The notes under the pieces are model-generated. The model was given only the letters and a program-made list of their open reading frames with translations. It did not search any database and was not told the origin of the DNA. A stretch of 64,000 nt of DNA. It comes from G051132615 sp051132615 (lineage in GTDB: Bacteria > Pseudomonadota > Gammaproteobacteria > Burkholderiales > Neisseriaceae). The translations under genes were made by a program, and so were the position numbers. Shown piece after piece: positions 45,589-52,750 of this stretch. The stretch lies in NCBI RefSeq assembly GCF_051132615.1, contig NZ_CP152375.1, positions 124,001 through 188,000 on the forward strand, in the 5' to 3' direction. The stretch's first letter is position 1. Each line of letters opens with the position of its first letter.

Positions 45589-46035
45589 TTATACCTCTGT
45601 GAAATCAAAATTAATCTCACAACCTATCGATTCTGAGAAAATACCACCCCCTGCATAAGCAACAAAGGCATCCTTTATACCCTGAAATATTTCTTCTTTT
45701 TGAGGAGACAATTCAGAAGGAATATTAATTTCTAATACTTTTAAGTCATATGTCAGAAACTCTCCAATCCCCCCCCCTTTAACATTAGTTTTTTTTGTCT
45801 TAAGAGACATTAAAGTCCCTTTCCAGTAAAAGTCCCAAAATATTTCTCCTGTATATCCTCCATCTGGTGCGGTGTGATCATTAACTGTATAAAATTTTCT
45901 CAACCATATATCTTTTTCCCTATTAATTGCCCATTGTCTCGCTGGGTTTCCTACCCCATTCCATCTTTTATTGATTACATCAAAATCATATTTTTTAAAA
46001 TCTTCTGCTGGTATATATTCATTGACAAATGCCAT
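45589..46035 (-). CDS. Small A-type protein, near-duplicate of A1 (A2)
   Basis: 148 residues, nearly identical to A1 at 44268, including the downstream sequence as far as the inverted repeat; the few differences cluster in the middle (K-K-T-N-V for E-S-N-I) and near the end. An AGGAGG site precedes the ATG. The nine-G coding run is at 45779-45787, in frame. Near-identity of two copies in one array points to a recent duplication or gene conversion. Confidence 0.65.
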   Translation of the reverse strand: MAFVNEYIPAEDFKKYDFDVINKRWNGVGNPARQWAINREKDIWLRKFYTVNDHTAPDGGYTGEIFWDFYWKGTLMSLKTKKTNVKGGGIGEFLTYDLKVLEINIPSELSPQKEEIFQGIKDAFVAYAGGGIFSESIGCEINFDFTEV

Positions 46036-46081
46036 GTTTTTTTCCTCCTATTTAATTGATACTTCGTGCTATATATAAAAC

Positions 46082-46124
46082 CAATAAATCAATATATTTA
46101 AACTCAAACTATATTCATTTATTG
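46082..46124. repeat. 43-base inverted repeat, copy 4
   Basis: Arms CAATAAAT (46082-46089) and ATTTATTG (46117-46124), identical in centre to copy 3. It separates the B2-remnant unit from A2. Confidence 0.85.
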
Positions 46125-46184
46125 ATTTTTTAATTTAATCAGTTTTAATATATTTTAAACACAACGACATTATTCCTATATGCT

Positions 46185-46232
46185 TTAGACTTCTAATTTT
46201 TCGGGGAACCTATCAAATTTAAAATCACTCAT
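46185..46232 (-). pseudogene. 15-codon remnant of an RTX toxin start (after B2)
   Basis: Reads M-S-D-F-K-F-D-R-F-P-E-K-L-E-V-stop. The first seven residues are identical to the RTX protein start, then it deviates. The ATG overlaps the B2 stop by one base (TAATG), exactly as in the intact B1-RTX pair. It is best explained as the leftover 5' end of a deleted toxin gene. Confidence 0.7.
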
Positions 46233-46651
46233 TAAAGTTCCCCTTTTTCTTCTTGTTCGACTTTAAACTGAATAGAAAATCCTTCTTCATCGTAACGATA
46301 ATACATAGCCAAAACTTTTGTTAAAATTTCCTTAAATTCTTCTAATTTGGCTTCTTCTGGGACATCTTTTAGAAAATAACCCTCACCATATGCTTTTCTT
46401 ATTACTTCATAAGCTTTACCATAACAATAAAAATAAAAATAATCATCAAGCACAGTTTCAAATGCATTCTTGTTTACATAGAGTAAATAAAAACCAGACT
46501 GATGATCTATTATCCAATGACTTGCGAAATTTGGCCTAGTGTAATATTCCAAATTTTTTTTCAATAGTGCGTATTTTTTTTCATCATACTGTACATCTCT
46601 TAAAATTTTCTGTTGATCTTCTTTTGTCAACTCTTCCTCAACAAATGCCAT
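46232..46651 (-). CDS. Small B-type protein (B2), candidate orphan immunity protein
   Basis: 139 residues from the ATG at 46651 (AGGAGG upstream). The upstream leader and about the first 58 residues are virtually identical to B1; the rest diverges, mostly in three patches around the Y-F-Y-F-Y-C-Y-G core and the last 30 residues. Its stop overlaps a toxin-start remnant (TAATG) instead of a whole toxin gene. The pattern of a fixed N-terminus with a variable C-terminal half suggests changing binding specificity. Confidence 0.65.
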   Translation of the reverse strand: MAFVEEELTKEDQQKILRDVQYDEKKYALLKKNLEYYTRPNFASHWIIDHQSGFYLLYVNKNAFETVLDDYFYFYCYGKAYEVIRKAYGEGYFLKDVPEEAKLEEFKEILTKVLAMYYRYDEEGFSIQFKVEQEEKGEL

Positions 46652-46696
46652 TTTTTCTCCTCCTATTTGGTGAATAATTTGGATTAGGTTAAAAAG

Positions 46697-46739
46697 CAAT
46701 AAATCAATATATTTAGACTCAAACTATATTCATTTATTG
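46697..46739. repeat. 43-base inverted repeat, copy 5
   Basis: Arms CAATAAAT (46697-46704) and ATTTATTG (46732-46739), same centre and flanks as copy 1. It separates the B3-remnant unit from B2. Confidence 0.85.
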
Positions 46740-46769
46740 ATTTTTTAATTTAATCAGTTTTAACATATT

Positions 46770-46874
46770 TCAATACAACGACATTGTTCCTATATGCATT
46801 AGATTTCTAACTGTTCTTTCATCTAATATTTCTGCTAAATCATCAGGTAGTTTATCAAATTTAAAATCACTCAT
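46770..46874 (-). pseudogene. 34-codon remnant of an RTX toxin start (after B3)
   Basis: Reads M-S-D-F-K-F-D-K-L-P-D-D-L-A-E-I-L-D-E and on to T-V-R-N-L, matching residues 1-25 of the RTX protein with one change, then runs into unrelated codons and stops. The ATG overlaps the B3 stop (TAATG). This is a second toxin 5' end left beside its B-type gene. Confidence 0.75.
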
Positions 46875-47296
46875 TAACACTCTCCTTTATTTTCTAGCTC
46901 TATTTCAAAATCTGGAAAATATTGTTTTTCATCAAAGTTTTTATATACTGCAAAAGCTTTTCTTAAATTCTCTTTAAACTCATCTAATATAGTTGGTTCA
47001 GGTAAATCTTTTAAATAAAGAATATCTATAAATCCACGTTTAGCCAGTACTTCATAAGTCTTATTATAAAAATAAAAATAAAAATACTTATCAGATTCAG
47101 AATAATGTGCATTTTTGCTTACATATATTAAATAAAAACCAGATTGATGATCTATTACCCAATAATGTGCGAAATTTGGTCTAGTGTAATATTCCAAATT
47201 TTTTTTCAATAACGCATATTTTTTTTCATCACACTGTACATCTCTTAAAATTTTTTGTTGATCTTCTTTTGTTAATTCTTCTTCAACAAATACCAT
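46874..47296 (-). CDS. Small B-type protein (B3), candidate orphan immunity protein
   Basis: 140 residues from the ATG at 47296 (M-V-F-V-E-E-E-L-T-K-E-D), preceded by AGGAG. The frame stays open to 47395, but that part belongs to the broken copy upstream. The core W-V-I-D-H-Q-S-G-F-Y-L-I-Y-V and Y-F-Y-F-Y-F-Y-N is kept, and the C-terminal half differs from B1 and B2. Its stop is coupled to a toxin remnant. It is the second small-gene copy after tolC. Confidence 0.65.
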   Translation of the reverse strand: MVFVEEELTKEDQQKILRDVQCDEKKYALLKKNLEYYTRPNFAHYWVIDHQSGFYLIYVSKNAHYSESDKYFYFYFYNKTYEVLAKRGFIDILYLKDLPEPTILDEFKENLRKAFAVYKNFDEKQYFPDFEIELENKGEC

Positions 47297-47329
47297 TGTT
47301 TCTTCTCCTATTAAGTTAATACTTTGGGT

Positions 47330-47451
47330 TACCCAATCATGCGGAAAATTCGGCCTACCATAATATTCCAAATTTTTTTTCATCATACTGTACATCGTCT
47401 TAAAATTTTCTGTTGATCCTCTTTGGTCAATTCTTCTTTAACAAATGCCAT
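47330..47451 (-). pseudogene. Broken B-type copy (first unit after tolC)
   Basis: Starts M-A-F-V-K-E-E-L-T-K-E-D-Q-Q-K-I-L-R like the other B genes, then an extra base and a short internal deletion shift it to an early stop. The continuation (N-L-E-Y-Y-G-R-P-N-F-P-H-D-W-V) is readable in another frame and breaks off before the core. It directly abuts the B3 leader. Confidence 0.75.
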
Positions 47452-47547
47452 TTTTTTTCCTTCTACTTTAGTTGCCACATAAAAAATACTTATTAAATAT
47501 CAAATCAAATATTTCAAACTATTTTTTAAAAAAACTCTATATGATTT

Positions 47548-48900
47548 TCATTCAACCTCACGAATTGCACTATTGGTCTTCGCTAATATCCCTTCATTTA
47601 ACACTCCTACTGCCTGTGCCAATTGCAATTGTGACAGTAAATAACGATAACGAACCTCGGCAAGCGAACGTATGGTTTCATAGTACTCACTTTCCGCATC
47701 CAGTAAATCGAGGCTGGTTCGTACACCAAATTCTTGTCCTTTTCGGGTAGAATCTAGTTTGGTTTTTCGTGAACTTAATAGCCTTTCCATTGCTTTAACT
47801 TCGGCTTCTCCATTAGTGATCCCTAAATAAGCTTGGCGCACTTTTTCTTTGATGAGGCGTTTAGCCGCTTCCAGCTCTTCTAAGGCTTGGCTACGCTTAT
47901 ATTTGCTTTCTTTTACCTGTGAATGAATGGCCCCTCCGGTAAAAAGGGGGATAGACGCTTCTACACCAACCGCATAACCTTGGGATAAATGGGTGGTGGG
48001 GTTCCAGAATGATGATGGGGTATTATTGACCCGATTATTATAGCTACTGGTCAGTTGAATCTTGGGGAAACGATCTCCTCTTCTTGCCAATAACTCTTGT
48101 CTGACTAAGGTGACTTGATGCTCTTTGGCTTTGACTTCTGGGTTGTTGTCGATGGCCAGATCCTGTAATTTTTCTAATGGGTATTCTGTGGTACCTTGTA
48201 GTACTTTTTGACCATCTACTTTTTGAATTTGTGCTGGGTTTAAGCCTGTGAGCATCTGCAATTGATTGGCTTTTATGTCTAAATCACTTTGAGCGGTGAT
48301 TTCTTTTGCCACAGCTGCATCATAATTGGCTTGCGCTTCATGTGTGTCCACTATGGTTGCGGCACCTGCATTAAAAGCGGCTTTGGCTCTTTGAAGTTGT
48401 TTGGCATAGGCATTTTTGGCTGAACGGGTTGCTTCTAAGGTATCATGTACCAAGAGTAACTCAAAATAAGCTTGAGCCACTTCGACCATAAATGTTTGCT
48501 CTGTCTGATTAAACTGTACTTGTGCCAATTGTGCGTTGGTTTGTCCTTGTTTAAAAGCGGCATATTTGCCTACATCAAATAAGGGTTGGACTGCTTTAAC
48601 TGTCCAACCATGGGTTTCAAACTGTTTGGATGTTTTGGGTTTGGTTGTTTCATTACTGCTGTAATCGGCACTTGCTGATACTTGGGGTAAAAGTTGGGCA
48701 ACCCCTTGATTGAATTTTTCTTGTCCAGCTTTTCTTTGATAATCTGCTGCTAAAAGGTTGGCATTGTATTGTTTAGCCGCATGCCATGCATCCAATAAAT
48801 CAAATGCATAGGCTGATGTATTTAATATGCCGATCAATGCGTAAGTGAGTATAATTTTAGTCAAAAATTTATGTTTAATGGGTCTATTTAGGTAAACCAT
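47548..48900 (-). CDS. tolC: TolC-family outer-membrane channel of a type I secretion system
   Basis: 450-residue TolC-like protein with a signal peptide ending S-A-Y-A, followed by D-L-L-D-A-W-H-A-A, a typical mature start. Two repeated helical-coil halves carry N-P-A-Q and R-T-S-L-D-L-L-D-A-E-S-E-Y-Y type segments. It forms the outer-membrane tunnel. Its ATG overlaps the hlyD-like stop by one base (TAATG). It lies between the transport genes and the small-gene array, so all may be one transcript. Confidence 0.93.
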   Translation of the reverse strand: MVYLNRPIKHKFLTKIILTYALIGILNTSAYAFDLLDAWHAAKQYNANLLAADYQRKAGQEKFNQGVAQLLPQVSASADYSSNETTKPKTSKQFETHGWTVKAVQPLFDVGKYAAFKQGQTNAQLAQVQFNQTEQTFMVEVAQAYFELLLVHDTLEATRSAKNAYAKQLQRAKAAFNAGAATIVDTHEAQANYDAAVAKEITAQSDLDIKANQLQMLTGLNPAQIQKVDGQKVLQGTTEYPLEKLQDLAIDNNPEVKAKEHQVTLVRQELLARRGDRFPKIQLTSSYNNRVNNTPSSFWNPTTHLSQGYAVGVEASIPLFTGGAIHSQVKESKYKRSQALEELEAAKRLIKEKVRQAYLGITNGEAEVKAMERLLSSRKTKLDSTRKGQEFGVRTSLDLLDAESEYYETIRSLAEVRYRYLLSQLQLAQAVGVLNEGILAKTNSAIREVE

Positions 48901-50321
48901 TATCTCTCCCTTAAGCTTTCTTCGCTGTATTCACGCAATGGGCTTAAGAAATAATCGATGACTCTTCGTTTACCTGTTTTGATCTCGGCACTCACAGACA
49001 TACCAGAGGTCAGGTTGACTTTAACGCCATCAATCATCAAAAAGTTTTGACTTAAGCGTACTCTAACGGGAAAGATCAATCCTCTTTGTTCATCTTGTAC
49101 GGCATCATGGGAAACGCTTTCGACTATGCCTTCGATAAATCCGTAACGGGTATAAGGAAACGATTCAATTTTCACCACCGCTTCTTGCCCATTTTTGACA
49201 AAACCAATATCTTTGTTTTCAATCATGGCTTCAATTTCGATGGTTTCATCATCAGGGACAATGGCCATTAAGGGTTGTGCTTCAGTCACAACACCTCCTA
49301 CAGTATGAATGGCCAATTGTTGTACCATGCCGCTGACAGGGGCTTTAAGGGTCATAATCTCTTCTCGTTGTTTGGTTTTTTTTGCCTCTTGTTTATATTG
49401 GGTGATATTGTCCTGCGCTTGTTTTTGTTTTTCTAAAGCATCTCGTTTAAATTCAGCAGTGATGGCAGCTAATTCTTGCTGTTGGCTTTTTAAGGCAGCT
49501 TGAAGTTCATTGAGCCTGCTGCGCTGTGCGGCTAAATCACTTTGTTGTTCGACTCTTTCTTGTTCTTTTTGCATCCAGGCATGTTTGGATATAAAATTTT
49601 CATCATAAAGTTTTTTGTAATCAGACGCTTGAGTAGCCACCATTTTTGACGTATTGGCTAGTTTTTGAATTTGTTGTTGTACAGTATGCAGCTCTGCTTC
49701 TTTTTGATTAATCAGTGACTTTTGGGTTTCCACTCTTGTGATATAGGCGTGGTATTGTCCAACTGTAATGGTATCTTCTGCATAAAGCTGTTCTTCTGGA
49801 ACGCCCTCAATTGACGATAACTTAGGTGTTTTATTGGCTTCAATAGCGTCTAATAAAGCACTAAAACGCGCAAAAGTCAGTTGTGACGTGATGAGTGCTT
49901 CTTTGGCTTTTTGATATTCGGCATTAGCTGAAGTGGTGTCTAGTTTAACCAGTAATTGCCCTTCTTTCACATGTTGCCCATCTTTGACATAAATGGCATC
50001 AACCACAGCAGGCTCTAACGGTTGAATGACTTTGGTTCGCCCGCCCGTCACGGTTTTTCCTGTAGCAACCGCCACAATATCCATATGTCCAAAAATTGCC
50101 CATAATAAGGCAATAGCGGCAAATAAAATAATGGCACGCATACTCCATCGAGGCACGGGTGAAACAGGTGTTTCAACCAGCTCTAAATGGGCAGGCAAAA
50201 AAGCCAGCTCATCTTTGCTGCGATTCGGTGGATCCAGTTGATCTCGAATATGCCAGACTTGTTTAAATACATAGGCATAATGTTGAAAAAATGCTTTAAG
50301 TGCTGATAACCAATGTTTCAT
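48900..50321 (-). CDS. hlyD: HlyD-family periplasmic adaptor
   Basis: 473-residue membrane fusion protein. One N-terminal helix (about 63-85, I-I-L-F-A-A-I-A-L-L-W-A-I-F-G) precedes the barrel-sandwich half-motif V-I-Q-P-L-E-P-A-V-V and V-K-D-G-Q-H-V-K-E-G-Q. A long coiled coil (about 190-330) and the second lipoyl half A-P-V-S-G-M-V follow. The C-terminal beta domain ends in G-M-S-V-S-A-E-I-K-T-G-K-R. It bridges the ABC transporter and TolC. Five bases separate it from hlyB. Confidence 0.95.
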   Translation of the reverse strand: MKHWLSALKAFFQHYAYVFKQVWHIRDQLDPPNRSKDELAFLPAHLELVETPVSPVPRWSMRAIILFAAIALLWAIFGHMDIVAVATGKTVTGGRTKVIQPLEPAVVDAIYVKDGQHVKEGQLLVKLDTTSANAEYQKAKEALITSQLTFARFSALLDAIEANKTPKLSSIEGVPEEQLYAEDTITVGQYHAYITRVETQKSLINQKEAELHTVQQQIQKLANTSKMVATQASDYKKLYDENFISKHAWMQKEQERVEQQSDLAAQRSRLNELQAALKSQQQELAAITAEFKRDALEKQKQAQDNITQYKQEAKKTKQREEIMTLKAPVSGMVQQLAIHTVGGVVTEAQPLMAIVPDDETIEIEAMIENKDIGFVKNGQEAVVKIESFPYTRYGFIEGIVESVSHDAVQDEQRGLIFPVRVRLSQNFLMIDGVKVNLTSGMSVSAEIKTGKRRVIDYFLSPLREYSEESLRER

Positions 50322-50326
50322 TATGT

Positions 50327-52501
50327 TTACCCCTGTTGTAAGCTATGAAGGTGTGCATAATAACCATTGGGCTTGGCCAATAACTCCTGATGCGTGCCTA
50401 TTTCAACAATCATGCCTTTATCCATGGCAACAATGCGATGGGCTCCTCGCACAGTGGATAAACGATGGGCAATAATCAATACGGTTCGGTTATGACAAAT
50501 AGCACGCATATTTTTCATAATGGCTTGTTCTGACTCATAATCTAAAGCACTGGTAGCTTCATCAAAAATTAAAATACGGGGGTTGGTGACTAAGGCTCTG
50601 GCAATGGCGACTCTTTGTCTTTGCCCACCAGATAGGTTAGAACCGTGCTCTCCCACTATGGTGTCATAGCCTTCTGAAAGCTCCATGATAAAATCATGTG
50701 CACCTGCCAACTTGGCTGCATGTATGACTTTTTCTAAAGACATGCCTGGGTCTGATAAGGCAATATTATCGCGAATACTGCTGTTAAATAGCAGGTTCTC
50801 TTGTAAAACAACGCCAATTTGCCGGCGTAACCATGCGGGATCAGCTAAGGCTAAATCGTTTCCATCTACAAGTACTCGCCCACTTTCTGGTACATATAAA
50901 CGTTGTACTAATTTGGTTAAGGTACTTTTACCTGAGCCTGAACGCCCTACAATACCAATCACTTCGCCAGCTTTAATCTGTAAACTTAGGTGTTTGAGTA
51001 TTTCTGCTCCATCTGGTCTGTATCTGAACACCACATCTTCAAATGCAATATTGCCTTGAATCGGTGGTAACGCGGCTCTACTGGCTGGGTTTTCTGTTTT
51101 GGTGTTTAGGACATCCCCTAAGCGTTCAACGGAAATGCCCACTTGTTGAAAATCTTGCCATAATTGTGCCAAACGAATAACAGGTGCCGCCACTTGCCCA
51201 GCAAGCATATTAAAAGCAATTAATTGACCTACTGATAATTTGCCACTAATCACCAATTGTGCCCCAATCCATAAGGTACACACTGTGACCAGTTTTTGTA
51301 TCAGTTGTACCCCATGTTGACCAATATTGGCTAAACGGGTGACTTTAAAACTGGCATTCACATAGGCGGCTAATTGATTATCCCAACGCCTTGTCATATG
51401 TGGTTCGACTGCCATGGCTTTGATTGTGCCGACCCCACCTACAGACTCAACTAAAAAGGATTGGTTATCTGCGCCTCTAGCAAATTTTTCATCTAAGCGT
51501 TTACGTAATACGGGGGTGATACAAGCAGACCAGATGGCATAACAGGGTAACGAAATAATTACAACCAGTGTCAACCAACCGCTATAAAATAGCATAACAA
51601 TAATGAACACAAAGGAGAAAAATAAATCTAAAACGGATGTTAATGCTTGCCCTGTTAGAAAGTTACGGATGTTTTCTAACTCTCTGACTCGGGCAATGGT
51701 ATCCCCTACACGTCTGGCTTCAAAATAGGCTAAGGGTAAGCTGAGTAAATGCCGAAATAAACGTGCACCTAACTCTACATCAATGCGGCTGGTGGTATGA
51801 GAAAATACGTAATTACGTAATGCAGACAAGCCCACATCAAAAACAGAAACAACTAACAATCCCACAGCAATGACATCTAAAGTGGTAAAACTTCTATGTA
51901 CCAGCACTTTATCCATCACCACTTGAAAAAATAAAGGAGTAATTAGGGCAAAAAGCTGTAAAACAAAAGATACGGCCAGCACTTCAAGTAACAACTTACG
52001 ATATTTAATGACTGCTGGAATAAACCAAGTAAAATCAAATTTACTTAACGCATTGGCAGCCGATGCTCGGGATGAAATAACCAACAAACGGCCATCGTAT
52101 TGTTCTGTAAACTCAGCTAAAGTAAGTGTAACAGGCCGGCCTTGTATCAGATCATGAATCAGCACTTTATCCGTATCCACTCTGGCTAAAATAAAATGTT
52201 TCCCAGTAGGGTTTAACACTAAAGCGGGCATATTGGCCATGGCAATGCGTTCTATGGGTTGTTTGATGATTCTGGCTTTTAGCTCTAGGGATTTTGCGGC
52301 CAGTAATAATTCTGTTTCACCAAAAGGAGCGGCACCCTGACCAAATTGGTGTTTCAGTTGTGCTATATCAGCAGGAACACCATGAAATTGAGCCAATAAA
52401 ACCAAACCTAATAAGCCTGTATCTTGATGGCCAGTATCTTTGTCTTTTTGAGGAGATTGAATTTGATTTGATTTTTGTGAAGAATTTAATTGTTCATTCA
52501 T
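50327..52501 (-). CDS. hlyB: HlyB-type type I secretion ABC transporter with C39-like domain
   Basis: 724 residues from the ATG at 52501; a longer frame to 52552 lacks a family-like start. The N-terminal about 130 residues form a C39-like domain; the position of the catalytic Cys is occupied by L-L-G-L-V-L-L-A-Q-F-H-G, so it is a non-proteolytic substrate-docking domain as in HlyB. A six-helix membrane domain and the ABC domain follow, with G-R-S-G-S-G-K-S-T, L-S-G-G-Q-R-Q-R and I-L-I-F-D-E-A-T-S. First gene of the secretion operon. Confidence 0.95.
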   Translation of the reverse strand: MNEQLNSSQKSNQIQSPQKDKDTGHQDTGLLGLVLLAQFHGVPADIAQLKHQFGQGAAPFGETELLLAAKSLELKARIIKQPIERIAMANMPALVLNPTGKHFILARVDTDKVLIHDLIQGRPVTLTLAEFTEQYDGRLLVISSRASAANALSKFDFTWFIPAVIKYRKLLLEVLAVSFVLQLFALITPLFFQVVMDKVLVHRSFTTLDVIAVGLLVVSVFDVGLSALRNYVFSHTTSRIDVELGARLFRHLLSLPLAYFEARRVGDTIARVRELENIRNFLTGQALTSVLDLFFSFVFIIVMLFYSGWLTLVVIISLPCYAIWSACITPVLRKRLDEKFARGADNQSFLVESVGGVGTIKAMAVEPHMTRRWDNQLAAYVNASFKVTRLANIGQHGVQLIQKLVTVCTLWIGAQLVISGKLSVGQLIAFNMLAGQVAAPVIRLAQLWQDFQQVGISVERLGDVLNTKTENPASRAALPPIQGNIAFEDVVFRYRPDGAEILKHLSLQIKAGEVIGIVGRSGSGKSTLTKLVQRLYVPESGRVLVDGNDLALADPAWLRRQIGVVLQENLLFNSSIRDNIALSDPGMSLEKVIHAAKLAGAHDFIMELSEGYDTIVGEHGSNLSGGQRQRVAIARALVTNPRILIFDEATSALDYESEQAIMKNMRAICHNRTVLIIAHRLSTVRGAHRIVAMDKGMIVEIGTHQELLAKPNGYYAHLHSLQQG

Positions 52502-52552
52502 TAGATAACGACAGGTGACCTGAAAATAAGCATCATTATATAATGAAAACAT

Positions 52553-52738
52553 AAAAATTAATATTATAAGTGGATATTTTTATCTTAGTATATTGAAATT
52601 AAAATTAATTTTCATTACAAATAATATTTACTATTGAATATGTAGGTAAATAATCCACAAATTTTTACTGTAAACTCTTGAACAAACCTAATTAAATATA
52701 TCCTGTATAATCAACTATAAATTATTTGTATCAATTTC
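52553..52738. promoter_or_regulatory. Divergent promoter region of the type I secretion operon and an ABC exporter gene
   Basis: AT-rich 186-base spacer with no ORF of note. A TATACT hexamer on the minus strand (52587-52592) is a candidate -10 for the hlyB operon, and TATAAT at 52706-52711 on the plus strand for the exporter. Neither has a convincing -35 at the right spacing, so these are tentative. Confidence 0.35.
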
Positions 52739-52750
52739 TTGGAGCATGTT

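Noticed and set aside
46874..47395. A 173-residue B3 protein starting at 47395
   Set aside because: Its first 33 residues are the readable tail of the broken copy upstream; the ATG at 47296 has its own AGGAG and the family N-terminus.
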